From assembly GCA_002869065.1 (NCBI GenBank), contig PKTR01000002.1:992001-1056000 (forward strand): a DNA stretch of 64,000 bases, given 5' to 3'. The notes under the pieces were generated by a model, which worked only from the letters and a program-made list of their open reading frames with translations, was not told the origin of the DNA and searched no databases. The stretch comes from Hyphomicrobiales bacterium. Lineage in GTDB: Bacteria > Pseudomonadota > Alphaproteobacteria > Rhizobiales > Rhodobiaceae. A program made the position numbers and the translations under genes. Positions 9,717-19,865 of this stretch are shown in pieces; position 1 is the first letter of the stretch; every line of letters starts with the position of its first letter.

Positions 9717-9773
9717 TATCCTGACTATACATCTTTGACGACGCCTGTCGCGCCGACGCGATGGCGTTGACGG

Positions 9774-10139
9774 CTATCTCGTCGTGAGCACGATCAGGGC
9801 GGCGGCGAAGACGATGCCTGCCGCCAGCACAAGCGGGATCCACAACCGCTCGAAAACTCCGGTCTCGACGGTGATCATGACATCGTGGTCGGGGATGATT
9901 TCGACCCGGTAGATGGTGTCCCAGAAGCCCTTTGCGACCTCGTTGCGCGCTTCGAGGGGCTGGGTCCTTGCGGGTTTTGGAAAAATCCACGCCGATCCGC
10001 GCACCTCGACCGTCCCGGAAAGCGGGGCGTCGGGTTCGAGCGGCGTTGCCGTGAACCGGTAGCGGGCGACGAGACTGCTGCTGAATCGGGTGATGATCCG
10101 TTTGCGCTCGCCCGCTTCGATGAGGATCGTGCGCGACAT
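9774..10139 (-). CDS. Small protein with a C-terminal membrane helix
   Basis: I do not recognise this 121-residue protein. The first ~90 residues look like a soluble beta-rich domain. One hydrophobic segment (about residues 98-118) would anchor it at the C-terminus, leaving a very short tail. It begins 14 bases after the gpsA stop on the same strand, so it is probably the last gene of a tsaD-gpsA operon. No catalytic motif is visible, and no function is proposed. Confidence 0.65.
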   Translation of the reverse strand: MSRTILIEAGERKRIITRFSSSLVARYRFTATPLEPDAPLSGTVEVRGSAWIFPKPARTQPLEARNEVAKGFWDTIYRVEIIPDHDVMITVETGVFERLWIPLVLAAGIVFAAALIVLTTR

Positions 10140-10153
10140 GACGACAGGGTCGC

Positions 10154-11161
10154 CTACCAGTCTTCCCGTTTCAAGGGCCGCTGCATCAGCCGGTCGATGG
10201 CGCCGGCAATTGTGAGGCGACCGGCGACCACGTCGTCGACGGCCTCCGAGATCGGCAGGTCGATGCCGTGATCATGGGCGAGGCGCACGGCGATGGCGGC
10301 GGTGTGGACGCCTTCGGCGAGTTTCGCGCCGGGGCCGGTTAGCGTCTCGAGCGGCTTGCCCTCGCCGAGCGCCATGCCGAAGGCGAAGTTGCGCGACTGC
10401 GGCGTCGAACAGGTCAGCACCAGATCGCCAAGGCCGGACAGGCCGGTCAGGGTTTCCGGGCGGGCGCCAAGCACTCTGCCGAGCCGGGTCATTTCGGCGA
10501 AGCCGCGCGCGGTCAGCGCGGCCTGCGCGCTCGCGCCGAGCTTGCGGCCCGACACCGCGCCGCAGGCAATCGCGAGCACGTTCTTCAGCGCGCCGCCGAT
10601 CTGCGCCCCGGTGACGTCGGCCGAGGCATAGGGTCGGAACGCGCCACCGGAAAGGGCCGCCGCCAGCCGGTCGGCGATCGATTCCATCGGGGCGGCGATA
10701 GTGACGGCGGTTGGCAGGCCGCGCGCGACATCGGCGGCAAAGCTCGGCCCCGACAGCACGCAGGGAATGGCCTGCGGCACCACTTCCTCGACGATTTCGG
10801 TCAAAAGCCGGCCGGTGCCGGCCTCGATTCCCTTGGCGCACAGCACCAGCGGGGTGCCGGGCGCCAGCGTTTCGGCAATTTCCTCAAGCACGGTGCGGGT
10901 CGTCTGCGCCGGCGTGACGAGCAGCACGATCGCCGCGCGCGCGGCGTCGTTGGCGTCGTTCGATGTTCGGAAGGTGGTATCGAGGCGGATACCGGGCAGA
11001 TAGGCCGGGTTCTCGCCCTTTTCGATGGCGGCGAGCGTTTCGGCGTCCCGGCCGGCAAGCGTGACGTCTCGGCCGGCGCGGGCTGCCGTGAGCGCAAGGG
11101 CCGTGCCCCAGGCGCCGGCGCCGATGACGCCGACCGTGTTGTAGGGGTCGTCGTTGCTCAT
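10154..11161 (-). CDS. gpsA: Glycerol-3-phosphate dehydrogenase [NAD(P)+]
   Basis: This 335-residue cytosolic enzyme reduces dihydroxyacetone phosphate to sn-glycerol 3-phosphate for phospholipid synthesis. The N-terminal Rossmann motif [13 protein letters not shown], the [13 protein letters not shown] segment, the catalytic-lysine region [12 protein letters not shown] and [12 protein letters not shown] are all present. Length is typical. The ATG overlaps the tsaD stop by four bases (ATGA), so it is translationally coupled to tsaD, an arrangement found in many alphaproteobacteria. Confidence 0.97.
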   Translation of the reverse strand: MSNDDPYNTVGVIGAGAWGTALALTAARAGRDVTLAGRDAETLAAIEKGENPAYLPGIRLDTTFRTSNDANDAARAAIVLLVTPAQTTRTVLEEIAETLAPGTPLVLCAKGIEAGTGRLLTEIVEEVVPQAIPCVLSGPSFAADVARGLPTAVTIAAPMESIADRLAAALSGGAFRPYASADVTGAQIGGALKNVLAIACGAVSGRKLGASAQAALTARGFAEMTRLGRVLGARPETLTGLSGLGDLVLTCSTPQSRNFAFGMALGEGKPLETLTGPGAKLAEGVHTAAIAVRLAHDHGIDLPISEAVDDVVAGRLTIAGAIDRLMQRPLKREDW

Positions 11162-12234
11162 ACCTTTGCCCCCCGGCGTCCATAGCCGACCACAGCGCCG
11201 GCATTCTGATCAAGCGGCCAGCGCGAGCGCGGTCCGACCGAGAGCGGATCGCTGTTTCCCTCTGCCAGCTGCTCGGCGCCGGCCCAGGCGATCATCGCGG
11301 CATTGTCGGTGCACAGGTCGATCGGCGGGGCGAGGAAGCGTGCGCCGGCCTCTTGCGCGACCTTTTCCAGCGTTGCGCGGATCGCCTTGTTGGCGGCGAC
11401 ACCACCGGCAGCGACGAAAGCCGGAACGGTTTCGGGACAGCTCGCGGCAAACTTCCCCAATGCATCCCTTAGCCGGCTCTCGATAACGTCGCAGACGGCC
11501 GCCTGGAACGACGCGCAGATGTCGGAAATGTCCTGTTCGGTGACCGGCGCGATCCGTTCCGCAGCCTGCCGAACGGCTGTCTTTAAGCCGGCAAAAGAAA
11601 AATTCAGATCGTCTCGATCCAACAAGGGCCTTGGAAATTTGAATTTTTTCGGATCACCGCCTTTTGCGGCGATCTCAACGGCCGGACCACCGGGGTAGGG
11701 AAGCCCAAGAAGCTTAGCCGTCTTATCGAATGCCTCACCGAGTGCATCGTCGATCGTCGTACCCCAGCGCTCGTATCGTCCGACACCGCTGATAAAAATG
11801 AGCTGGGTGTGGCCGCCTGAGACGAGAAACAGCAGATAGGGAAAGTCGAGATCATCGGTCAGGCGTGCGGTGAGGGCGTGGCCTTCGAGATGGTTGACGG
11901 CGACGAGGGGCTTGCCGGTAGCGGCGGCGATGCCCTTTGCCGTCATCAGGCCGACAATGAGACCGCCGATGAGCCCTGGTCCCGCGGTCGCGGCGATGCC
12001 GTCGAGATCGTCATAACTCTTGCCGGCGTCGCTCATCGCGGCGCGAATGATGCCGTCGAGGGCCTCGATATGGGCGCGGGCGGCGATTTCCGGCACGACG
12101 CCGCCGAAGGCCGCGTGTTCCTCGATCTGGCTCAGCACCACGTTCGAGAGGATTTCACCGCGCCCGTCGGCATGGCGACGTACCACCGCGGCGGCGGTTT
12201 CGTCGCAACTGGTTTCGATGCCGAGCACGATCAT
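11158..12234 (-). CDS. tsaD: tRNA N6-adenosine threonylcarbamoyltransferase
   Basis: This 358-residue protein transfers the threonylcarbamoyl group to A37 of ANN-decoding tRNAs together with TsaB and TsaE, which are not in this window. The ASKHA-fold start [10 protein letters not shown], the metal ligands His115 and His119 in NHLEGH, the SGGHTQL phosphate loop and the late [12 protein letters not shown] stretch identify it. The ATG at 12232-12234 gives the family length; AAGGAAGGA lies upstream at rather long spacing. It is the first gene of the operon with gpsA and diverges from hemC. Confidence 0.96.
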   Translation of the reverse strand: MIVLGIETSCDETAAAVVRRHADGRGEILSNVVLSQIEEHAAFGGVVPEIAARAHIEALDGIIRAAMSDAGKSYDDLDGIAATAGPGLIGGLIVGLMTAKGIAAATGKPLVAVNHLEGHALTARLTDDLDFPYLLFLVSGGHTQLIFISGVGRYERWGTTIDDALGEAFDKTAKLLGLPYPGGPAVEIAAKGGDPKKFKFPRPLLDRDDLNFSFAGLKTAVRQAAERIAPVTEQDISDICASFQAAVCDVIESRLRDALGKFAASCPETVPAFVAAGGVAANKAIRATLEKVAQEAGARFLAPPIDLCTDNAAMIAWAGAEQLAEGNSDPLSVGPRSRWPLDQNAGAVVGYGRRGAKV

Positions 12235-12422
12235 CGGCGGGGGCGGTCCTTCCTTTGGCGCTTTGGCCGTCGGCGCGTTCGGCCGGCGCGGCCGTCTTGC
12301 TGCCGGACAATGCGGTAAACCGGCGGGTTGGTATTCGTTGCCGGCTTGCGGTAAAAGCAGGCGGGCTCGCCTTCGGCGGCCGCGCTTTTCCTTGTTCTCG
12401 CCTAACACCCGGATAACGACCC

Positions 12423-13349
12423 TTGCAAACGAAACCTGTACGAATCGGCACGAGAGGCAGCCTGCTTGCACTTGCGCAGGCGCATGAAACCCGCGACCGG
12501 CTCGCCGCCGCGCACGGATTGCCCGAGGAGGCGTTCGAAATCGTCGTCATCAAGACGACGGGCGACGCCATTCTCGACCGGCCGTTGTCGGAGGCCGGCG
12601 GCAAGGGGCTGTTCACCAAGGAGATCGAGGAAGCGCTGCTCGACGGCCGCATTGATCTCGCGGTTCATTCGGCCAAGGACATGCCGACCGTGCTGCCGGA
12701 CGGCCTGGTGCTGTCGACCTATCTGCCGCGCGAAGATGTTCGCGACGCGTTCATCAGCCCGAAGGCGAAGACGCTCGCCGATCTGCCGCAGGGCGCGGTG
12801 GTCGGTTCGGCCTCGCTGCGTCGCGGGGCGCTCGTGCTGCGCCTGCGCCCGGATCTGCAGGTGGTCAATTTCCGCGGCAATGTGCAGTCGCGCCTGCGCA
12901 AGCTCGAGGACGGCGTCGTCGATGCGACGCTTCTCGCCTGCGCCGGCCTAAATCGCCTTGGCCAGACCGATGTCATCACCTCGCGGCTCGACATCGATGC
13001 CTTTCCGCCGGCCGTCGGCCAGGGCGCGATCGTCATCGAGGCCCGCGCCGACAACGATGCGACCCGCACGATGCTCGACGCCATCCACGACCGGGCGACG
13101 GAAATCTGCCTGACGGCGGAACGCGCCTTCCTTGCTGAGCTCGACGGGTCGTGCCGCACGCCGATCGCCGGCCACGCCACCCTCGACGGCGACACCATGG
13201 TGTTCCGCGGCATGATCCTGAAGCCGGACGGCTCCGAGGTGCACGAGATCTCGCGCAGCTGCGCGGCGATCGACGCGTTCGATACGGGCGCCGAGGCCGG
13301 CCGGGTGCTGAAGGAAAAGGGCGGCCCGGATTTCTTCGTCGCGGTCTGA
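12423..13349 (+). CDS. hemC: Hydroxymethylbilane synthase (porphobilinogen deaminase)
   Basis: This 308-residue enzyme condenses four porphobilinogen molecules to hydroxymethylbilane. The cofactor-attachment cysteine is Cys244 in [12 protein letters not shown]. The N-terminal [14 protein letters not shown], the AVHSAKDMP and the SLRR motifs are intact. The start is TTG at 12423: an in-frame TAA lies three codons upstream and no ATG or GTG fits before the conserved RIGTRGS, so TTG is forced. No clear ribosome site is visible, which may mean weak translation or a leaderless message. It precedes hemD by 288 bases. Confidence 0.95.
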   Translation: MQTKPVRIGTRGSLLALAQAHETRDRLAAAHGLPEEAFEIVVIKTTGDAILDRPLSEAGGKGLFTKEIEEALLDGRIDLAVHSAKDMPTVLPDGLVLSTYLPREDVRDAFISPKAKTLADLPQGAVVGSASLRRGALVLRLRPDLQVVNFRGNVQSRLRKLEDGVVDATLLACAGLNRLGQTDVITSRLDIDAFPPAVGQGAIVIEARADNDATRTMLDAIHDRATEICLTAERAFLAELDGSCRTPIAGHATLDGDTMVFRGMILKPDGSEVHEISRSCAAIDAFDTGAEAGRVLKEKGGPDFFVAV

Positions 13350-13637
13350 CAGTCTTAATTCGGCCATTGCTGCCGCGTTATCATTTCGAACTCTTTCGTT
13401 GGCGGTTCCGTCCGAGGGAACTGCCCGCGAAGGTGGACTTGTGTGTAGAGCAGTGCGTTCACTTCCGGTCGGGGCATCGGCTGGTCCCTTTTTCGGGTCA
13501 TAGCCGGCAGACCATTTCGGAAATGCGATTTCCTGGCCCCGTCCCGGTGGACGGGCAGGGTTCATTCGGCAAAAACCGTCCGCGTCCGGGGTTGCGGAAA
13601 ACGGCAACCGTCGGCGGCGCTTCCTAGGACATCACTC

Positions 13638-14378
13638 ATGCAGTTTCTCGTTACAAGGCCGAAACCGGGTGCCGGCAAGACGGCCGCCATGTTGAAAGCC
13701 AAGGGCCACCGCGCCATCGTCGACCCGATGCTGAAGATCGTATTCGACGATACGGCACCGATCGCACTCGACGGCGTTCAGGCGATCGCGGCGACCAGCG
13801 CCAATGCGGTGCGGGCGCTTGGCGCGCGCTCCGACAAGGCGGCGCTCACGGCCCTGCCGCTGTTCACCGTCGGCAAGGCGACGGCGCGGGCGGCGGAAAA
13901 CGCCGGCTTCACCAAGGTGATCAGCGCCGATGGCGACGTCATGGCGCTGGCCGGTCTCGTCTCGAACACGCTCGAGGCCGGCGACGGCCCGGTGCTTTAC
14001 GCCGGTGGGCGCGATCGCAAGGGCGACCTCGAAGGGTTGCTGCGCAATCTTGGCTTCGAGATGCGGCTGGCCGAAGTCTACGCCGCGGAACCGGCGAGCG
14101 ACCTCGGCGAAAAGACCGTCGAGGCGCTGAAGGCCGGCAAGCTCGGCGGCGCGCTGATCTTTTCCGCCCGCACGGGAACGGCACTGATTGCGGCCGCGAA
14201 CAAAGCCGGGCTCGATCAGGCGTTGAAGGGCGTGCGCGTTATCGCCATTTCCAAAGCCGCGGCAAAGCCTTTCGAAGATCTTGGCTGCGAGAAGATCCGC
14301 GTTGCCAAGAAGCCGAATGCGCGCGCGATGATGGCGCTGATCAAGGATGCCGGGCAGAAGGCTGTCGCGGCCGGCTAG
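13638..14378 (+). CDS. hemD: Uroporphyrinogen-III synthase
   Basis: This 246-residue protein cyclises hydroxymethylbilane with inversion of ring D. It has the usual weakly conserved two-domain pattern: an N-terminal LVTRPKPGAGKTA, a middle SANAVRAL, VLYAGGRDRKGDL and a late FSARTGTAL segment. The position after hemC and before the Mic60-like gene supports the call. The 288 bases before it contain no convincing gene; the gap may carry its own promoter. Confidence 0.9.
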   Translation: MQFLVTRPKPGAGKTAAMLKAKGHRAIVDPMLKIVFDDTAPIALDGVQAIAATSANAVRALGARSDKAALTALPLFTVGKATARAAENAGFTKVISADGDVMALAGLVSNTLEAGDGPVLYAGGRDRKGDLEGLLRNLGFEMRLAEVYAAEPASDLGEKTVEALKAGKLGGALIFSARTGTALIAAANKAGLDQALKGVRVIAISKAAAKPFEDLGCEKIRVAKKPNARAMMALIKDAGQKAVAAG

Positions 14379-14575
14379 TGCGGGCGGGACCGGGAGCGTT
14401 GACCGTCGCCGAATGGCGGATTGATCTGAATCCCTGTCGGTCCGACCATTACGGAGTATAAAGACTCTGCCGGCCATGAAACTTGTGGCTGGCGGAGTGC
14501 CTCTTTGTTGGAATGTAATGCCGATACGCTCAAGGCAGGGCGGGCGGATCGCGCAGCGGAACTGTTGAGGGAAGA

Positions 14576-16498
14576 ATGGCAACGAAAAAGGAAGATGGTC
14601 AGGCAAAGACCTCGCGGCCGGCCCGCAAGCCGGTGACCATCGATCTCGAAGCCAAGGACGTCAAGGAAGTGACGGCGCCGGGCGCTGCGCCTGAGGCGAA
14701 AGCGACGGACGCCAAAGCGGACACGACGAAACCCACCGAATCAAAACCTGCCGAGAATACGCCTGGTGATGCAAAGCCGGGCGACGCAAAGCTAGCGGCG
14801 TCCGCGAAACCCGAGCCGGCGAAGTCGGAACCGGCGAAAACCGGGCCAGAGAGCAAAACCGGCGCGGATGCTGCAAAGGCAGGCCCTGCGACGGAGAGCA
14901 AATCCGGCGGTGACGCTGCGGTCGGTGTGAAGGATCCGGCGGCGCCGAAGTCAGCTGCGCAGACGGCTGAAAAGGCGGCGGAAAGCGCCAAGCCGGATAC
15001 GAAGGCTCCCATTTCCCGCGATGAGACACCGAAGAAGGATGAACCGAAGCGTCCCGAGCCGACGCTCGGCGCTGCATCCGCGCCAAAGGGCGAAAAACGC
15101 GGCGGTCTGATCGGCTGGTTCGCGGCGGCTCTGGCCGGTGGCGTGGTTGCCTTCGGCGCGGGTTACGGCCTGCAGAGCGCCGGGGTGCTCCCGGCACCCG
15201 GTGCGCCGAGCGAGACCGTGGCACCGGCGGATCTCGCCGCGCTCACGACCCGTACCGCCGATCTCGAAGGCAAGCTCGCGGAGCTCGGCGCCCGTCCGGC
15301 GCCGGAGGCCAGCGTTCCCGCCGATCTGAGTGAAACGCTGACGGCACTCGCCGCCCGTGTCGAGGCGATGGAAAAGACCATCGCGGCGCTGCCCGATCCG
15401 GCAGCGGCCGTCGAGGCGCGTATCGCCGAGGTCGAAAAGAAGGCCGCCGGGCTCGATGAGCTGACCGGCCAGGTCGCCGATTTGCGCCGTCTCGTTTCGT
15501 CGGGCACGCAGGGTCCTGAAGTGGCGCTTGAAAGCCTGCAGGGCGAACTGACCGATTTGCGTGGAAAGATTGCCGCCGTCGCTGAGACAGCATCGGCGGT
15601 GCCTGCGGTCGATCCGGCGCTTGGCGACGCAATCAAGGGCGTTGAGACCACGATTGCCGGGCTGAATGAGACGGTGAGCGCGCAGGCCGCGCGGCTCGAT
15701 GGTGTCGAAGCGAAACTTGCCGAAGCTGGTGCCGATGAGGCGACCAAGTCGGCGATTGGTGCTGTCGAAACCCGCGTCGGCGAACTGGCAACAGCGGCAG
15801 AGGCACGCGATGCGGTGCTGACGGCGGCCACGGCCAAGGCCGAGGAAACGGCGGCAGCACTCAGCGGTGTTGGCGAACAGATCACCGAGCTTGCCGGCAA
15901 GGTCGACGCGGCTGCCGGCCGGATCGACGGGCTTGAGAAGACCGTCGGCGGGCCGGGTGCGCGCGAAATCGCCGCCCGCGCGGTGGCGGTGTCGTCGCTC
16001 GGTCGTGCGGTCGAAGCCGGAAAGCCCTATCAGGCCGAACTTGCGGCCGTCTCGGCGACGCTCGGTGAGGGTGTCGATCTTTCGCCGCTTGCCGCGCACG
16101 CGGAAAAGGGCATTGCGACAACCAGCGCGCTCGTCGCCGGGTTCCCGGCGGCTGCCGACAAGGTTCGCGCGACGCTGGCGAAGCCGGCCGAGGATGCCGG
16201 GGTGCTAGACCGTCTGTGGTCGAATGCGCAGTCGGCGGTGCAGGTGCGCGCCACCGGCGAGGGGGCAGGCGCAGGTGTTGATGCCGCGCTCGGCGAGATG
16301 GGCCGCAAGGCTGCGGCCGGCGATCTCGCTGGTGCCGTGGCTGCCTGGGATGCGCTTGGTGAAGCGGATGTCTCCGCCGAGGCTAAAGCCGCCATCGAGC
16401 CCTGGCTGTCCGCCGTTCGTGCCCGTCTTGCCGCCGATCGACTTGTCGAAACGGTAACCGGCGACGTGCTGTCCTTGCTCGCTGAAAGCGGCAACTGA
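14576..16498 (+). CDS. Mitofilin/Mic60-like inner membrane protein (COG4223)
   Basis: This 640-residue protein has a long Ala/Lys/Pro/Glu-rich cytoplasmic N-terminal region (about 1-175) and a single membrane helix (about 178-202, starting GGLIGWFAAALAG). A long Ala/Glu/Leu-rich coiled coil (about 225-470) and a conserved helical C-terminal mitofilin-type domain (about 500-640) follow. Alphaproteobacterial homologues of Mic60 shape intracytoplasmic membranes or envelope contact sites and are characteristically placed beside hemC/hemD/hemY, as here. The ATG at 14576 follows GAGGGA. It lies 197 bases after hemD and 23 before hemY, with which it probably forms an operon. Confidence 0.85.
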   Translation: MATKKEDGQAKTSRPARKPVTIDLEAKDVKEVTAPGAAPEAKATDAKADTTKPTESKPAENTPGDAKPGDAKLAASAKPEPAKSEPAKTGPESKTGADAAKAGPATESKSGGDAAVGVKDPAAPKSAAQTAEKAAESAKPDTKAPISRDETPKKDEPKRPEPTLGAASAPKGEKRGGLIGWFAAALAGGVVAFGAGYGLQSAGVLPAPGAPSETVAPADLAALTTRTADLEGKLAELGARPAPEASVPADLSETLTALAARVEAMEKTIAALPDPAAAVEARIAEVEKKAAGLDELTGQVADLRRLVSSGTQGPEVALESLQGELTDLRGKIAAVAETASAVPAVDPALGDAIKGVETTIAGLNETVSAQAARLDGVEAKLAEAGADEATKSAIGAVETRVGELATAAEARDAVLTAATAKAEETAAALSGVGEQITELAGKVDAAAGRIDGLEKTVGGPGAREIAARAVAVSSLGRAVEAGKPYQAELAAVSATLGEGVDLSPLAAHAEKGIATTSALVAGFPAAADKVRATLAKPAEDAGVLDRLWSNAQSAVQVRATGEGAGAGVDAALGEMGRKAAAGDLAGAVAAWDALGEADVSAEAKAAIEPWLSAVRARLAADRLVETVTGDVLSLLAESGN

Positions 16499-16521
16499 GT
16501 TTTTTGCGGGAGTCCTCCCCT

Positions 16522-18357
16522 ATGATCCGTCTGATCGTCTTTTTCGCCATCCTGTTCGCGGTCGCGCTCGGTGCATCCTGGCTCGCCGACAGGCCCGGCA
16601 CCCTGATGCTCGATTGGCAGGGCTACCAGCTCGAGACCAGCGTGATGGTCGCGCTGCTTTCGGTGGCGGTGCTGGTGGTTGCCGGCATCATCCTGTGGTC
16701 GGTGTTGCGTGGTGTCGTCGGCTCGCCGCGCGCGCTGCAGCACTTCTTCGGCCGCCGGCGGCGCGAAAAGGGTACCGCGGCGCTGAAGCATGGTTTCATC
16801 GCGGTGGGCTCCGGCAACGTACGCGACGCGCAGAAGGCCGCCAAGGAGGCCCGCAAGTTTCTCAAGCACGAACCGGCGACGCTGCTTCTTACCGCGCAGT
16901 CGGCGCAGCTTTCGGGCGATCGCGAGACCGCGCGCAAGACGTTTGAATCCATGCTCGATGACGACGAGACCCGGCTGCTCGGTCTGCACGGTCTGTTCGT
17001 CGAGGCAAAGCGCGAGGGCGAGAGCGAGGCCGCCCGGCACTATGTCGAGGAAGCCGCCGCGCTGGCGCCCTCGGTGCCGTGGGCGGGCAAGGCGCAGCTC
17101 GAATTCCGCTCCGCCGATGGCGACTGGGAAGGCGCGCTGAAGACGCTGGCCGAAAACGTTGCCAATAAGCTGGTCGACAAGAAGACGGCGCGGCGTCAGC
17201 GAGCAGTGCTTCTGACCGCGCGCGGGCTGGAGCTTGAAGACGGCAATCCGGACGAGGCGCGCAAGATGGCGGTCGAGGCGCACGGTCTGGCGCCGGAACT
17301 GGTGACGGCGGCGGCGCTTGCCGGGCGGCTTCTGTCGCGCGCTGGCGATTTCCGCAAGGCGGCGAAGATCCTCGAGGCCGCGTGGAAGAAGGAGCCGCAC
17401 CCCGAGATCGCGGAGGCCTACCTCTATCTGCGACCGGGCGATTCGGCGCGCGACCGGCTGAAACGGGCGAAGACGCTCAACACACTACGCAGCCATCACG
17501 CGGAAGGCGCGCTGGCGCTCGCCCGCGTGGCGATCGAGCTGCACGATTTCGAGACCGCGCGCGAGGCGTTGACCCGTGTGCTGCGTTCCGATCCGACCGA
17601 ACGCGCCTGTCTGATGATGGCCGAGGTGGAAGAGGGCGAACATGGCGACCAGGGCCGGATGCGCGAATGGCTTGCCCGCGCCGTCAAGATGCCGCGCGAC
17701 CCGGCGTGGATCGCCGATGGCTATGTGGCCGAGGAATGGGCGCCGATCTCGCCGGTGACCGGCCGTCTCGACGCGTTCGAGTGGAAGGTGCCGGTGGCGA
17801 TGCTGGCCGGCGCGCAAGGCCCAACGATCGAGGACGACCTGCTGAAGCCCCGCCCCGTCGCGCCCGTGGCCGGACCGGCTTTGGCGGCGGCGCCCGCCGC
17901 AGCCACTGCGGTTGGCGATGAAAAGCTCGATGCTGCGCCGGCCGAAAAGGCCGAGGAACCCGTGGTTATCGAGGCCGAACCGGCACCTGCGCCTGCGGCT
18001 GAAAAGGTCGTCGAAGCGGAAGACGCGGTCGTGATCGAGGCTGAAGCCGCTCCGACAGCCACCCCGGTGGAAAAGGAAACGTCGAAGGCCGAGGCAGCGG
18101 CAAAGCCGGCGGAAGCCAAGTCTGCGCCTGAGGCCCCGGTTGAGGCGAAGGAGCCTGCTGCTGCGGAACCCGCGAAGGCGGCGAAACCGGCCGATGTGGT
18201 CGAGGCGTCGGCGATCGAAGCAACGCCCGAAGGCGCGGCCAAGACGGATGATGAGGATTACTCCGGCCTGCCGTTTGGCGGTCACGCGCCGGACGATCCG
18301 GGTCCGCTGGCCGACGACGACGACGTCATGGGGCGCGGGCGGCCGCGCTACAATTGA
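16522..18357 (+). CDS. hemY: HemY N-terminal domain protein with TPR-like repeats
   Basis: This 611-residue membrane protein has two N-terminal helices (about 1-22 and 42-67), then a TPR-like alpha-solenoid (about 100-420) with the family segments RKFLKHEP and LARAVKMPRDPAW. A 180-residue Ala/Glu/Pro-rich low-complexity tail ends in GRGRPRYN. HemY is linked genetically to late heme synthesis, but its biochemical role is unclear. The ATG at 16522 is chosen because GGGAG lies nine bases upstream and the membrane helix begins at once. This is unrelated to the protoporphyrinogen oxidase also called HemY in Gram-positives. Confidence 0.88.
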   Translation: MIRLIVFFAILFAVALGASWLADRPGTLMLDWQGYQLETSVMVALLSVAVLVVAGIILWSVLRGVVGSPRALQHFFGRRRREKGTAALKHGFIAVGSGNVRDAQKAAKEARKFLKHEPATLLLTAQSAQLSGDRETARKTFESMLDDDETRLLGLHGLFVEAKREGESEAARHYVEEAAALAPSVPWAGKAQLEFRSADGDWEGALKTLAENVANKLVDKKTARRQRAVLLTARGLELEDGNPDEARKMAVEAHGLAPELVTAAALAGRLLSRAGDFRKAAKILEAAWKKEPHPEIAEAYLYLRPGDSARDRLKRAKTLNTLRSHHAEGALALARVAIELHDFETAREALTRVLRSDPTERACLMMAEVEEGEHGDQGRMREWLARAVKMPRDPAWIADGYVAEEWAPISPVTGRLDAFEWKVPVAMLAGAQGPTIEDDLLKPRPVAPVAGPALAAAPAAATAVGDEKLDAAPAEKAEEPVVIEAEPAPAPAAEKVVEAEDAVVIEAEAAPTATPVEKETSKAEAAAKPAEAKSAPEAPVEAKEPAAAEPAKAAKPADVVEASAIEATPEGAAKTDDEDYSGLPFGGHAPDDPGPLADDDDVMGRGRPRYN

Positions 18358-18532
18358 CGTCGCGCTACGCGGGGTGTTGCTGAGGGCGGTCGGCCCCGTG
18401 CGGTCCCGCCTTGCCGCGATTTCCCGCCGGCGGTGTTTTGCCGCCAGCTGTATTTTGGCTTCACTCCGTGCTTGAAAAGCCGGAGAACTCCCGTTATCAG
18501 GAGGCGTTCGGGCACAGCCCCGCACCTGGTGC

Positions 18533-18608
18533 GCCGCATTAGCTCAGTTGGTAGAGCACGTCATTCGTAATGATGGGGTCGGCGGTTCGAATCCGTCATG
18601 CGGCACCA
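18533..18608 (+). tRNA. tRNA-Thr (anticodon CGT)
   Basis: The 76-base cloverleaf is complete. The acceptor stem GCCGCAT (18533-18539) pairs with ATGCGGC (18598-18604), the D-arm is GCTCAGTTGGTAGAGC, and the anticodon loop TTCGTAA gives CGT. The T-arm contains GGTTCGAATCC, and CCA is encoded at 18606-18608. It reads ACG threonine codons. Confidence 0.97.
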
Positions 18609-18742
18609 TTCCCCCCTTCCGGTTTTGCAGATCATATGTTTCGTCCATGGCGAATGCGCGGCTGCATGCAACGTGGAAAAACGCCGGCACAGACCACCGA
18701 TATGAGATGCGGATGGTTTCCCGGCGGCGGCATTCATGGTTA

Positions 18743-18771
18743 GTCTCTGTGAAAATTCGTTTTCGCGAGAC
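18743..18771. promoter_or_regulatory. Candidate RpiR autoregulatory operator
   Basis: An imperfect inverted repeat, GTCTC...GAAAA-TTCG-TTTTC...GAGAC, lies directly upstream of the RpiR-family start at 18778. RpiR/MurR proteins commonly bind palindromes containing GAAA and TTTC half-sites. This one also covers the likely ribosome-binding region. Confidence 0.5.
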
Positions 18772-18777
18772 TGATCG

Positions 18778-19623
18778 ATGCCGGCCAAACAGAAGCTCTC
18801 GTTCGTGACCCGAGTTCGCGGGGAACTGCACCGCATGCATCCGACCGAGCGCCGGTTGGCCGATTTCGTTCTCAACTTCCCCGGCGAACTCGCCAGCTAC
18901 ACAGCGACCGAACTCGCCCGGCTGGCGAATGTTTCCAATGCGACCGTATCGCGTTTCGTCCAGAAGCTCGGCTACGCCAGCTACGAGGAAGCGCGCAGGC
19001 ATGTTCGTGCCGAGCGTCATACCGGCGCGGCGCTCTATCTTTCCGGCTCATCATCTAAGATTTCGGAAAGCGTGCTGCACGACCATGTCGAGCAGGGCAA
19101 GGCCAATCTCGAAAAGACGTTTCTGGGCATATCACTTACGGAAATCGACGAGGTTGCGAAAACCATGCTGGCGGCAAGACGGGTCTGGGTGATCGGCTTC
19201 CGTACCAGCCAATCCTTCGCGACGTATCTGCAGTGGCAGTCTCTCCAGGTCATTGAGAACATAACCACCCTTCCCGCTGCCGGGCAGACGCTCGGTGAAA
19301 ACATCGCCAGCATGACCGACCGGGACTGTGTCGTGCTGTTCGGGTTGCGGCGCGGGCACACGCGTCTTGAGCAGATTCTCTATCAGACGATCGCGTCCGG
19401 AGCGGCGGTTCTCTACATCACGGATGCCGGTGTCGAGCGGATGCAGGGTCCGAAATGGCATTTCCAATGCCAAACGCAGGCTCCCGGCTCGCTGTTCAAT
19501 CACGTGTCGGTTCTGGCGCTTTGCCATCTGATCGCGACCCGTGTGATCGAACTTGCCGGTCCTGCCGGCCGCAAGCGCCTCGCTGCGATCGAGTTGGCGC
19601 ACGACTCCCTCGACGAGCTGTAG
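18778..19623 (+). CDS. MurR/RpiR family transcriptional regulator
   Basis: This 281-residue protein has an N-terminal RpiR helix-turn-helix domain (about 1-80, with TATELARLANVSNATVSRF) and a C-terminal SIS sugar-phosphate-binding domain (about 115-260, including VWVIGFRTSQS). It lies 242 bases upstream of, and in the same direction as, the peptide/opine ABC operon, and palindromes of RpiR type occur before both. It probably represses or activates that operon in response to a phosphorylated or acidic ligand. The ATG at 18778 is preferred as the first start of the HTH domain. Confidence 0.9.
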   Translation: MPAKQKLSFVTRVRGELHRMHPTERRLADFVLNFPGELASYTATELARLANVSNATVSRFVQKLGYASYEEARRHVRAERHTGAALYLSGSSSKISESVLHDHVEQGKANLEKTFLGISLTEIDEVAKTMLAARRVWVIGFRTSQSFATYLQWQSLQVIENITTLPAAGQTLGENIASMTDRDCVVLFGLRRGHTRLEQILYQTIASGAAVLYITDAGVERMQGPKWHFQCQTQAPGSLFNHVSVLALCHLIATRVIELAGPAGRKRLAAIELAHDSLDEL

Positions 19624-19781
19624 AGCGCGCCTGCCCAGTCTGCGGTCAATTGTCGGCATGGCGGATTCTTGGGCAATTGCGGCATCCGCATGCCCAAAAT
19701 CCATTCAGTCTCAGGATACCTGTGGTGCTCACCTATTTTGGCAAAATCTGATCAATACACTGAATTAAAATAGGAAAAATC

Positions 19782-19806
19782 TTTTCATAGAATATTAGTA
19801 TGAAAA
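19782..19806. promoter_or_regulatory. Candidate RpiR operator before the ABC uptake operon
   Basis: TTTTCATA (19782-19789) and TATGAAAA (19799-19806) form a perfect 8-bp inverted repeat around nine bases, 59 bases before the binding-protein ATG. It lies in a distinctly AT-rich stretch (about 19710-19815), as expected for a promoter. Confidence 0.55.
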
Positions 19807-19865
19807 ATGCTTACCGTATGGCATGGTCGGAAGCGTGTCCGGCTGACATTTGAAGGAATAGCGAT

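Noticed and set aside
13350-13637. Small reading frames in the hemC-hemD gap
   Set aside because: Arg-rich, without ribosome sites or recognisable families; most likely non-coding spacer.
18544-19020. A minus-strand frame ending in DGFEPPTPSLRMTCSTN-like residues
   Set aside because: This is the familiar false protein produced by translating a tRNA gene on the opposite strand.
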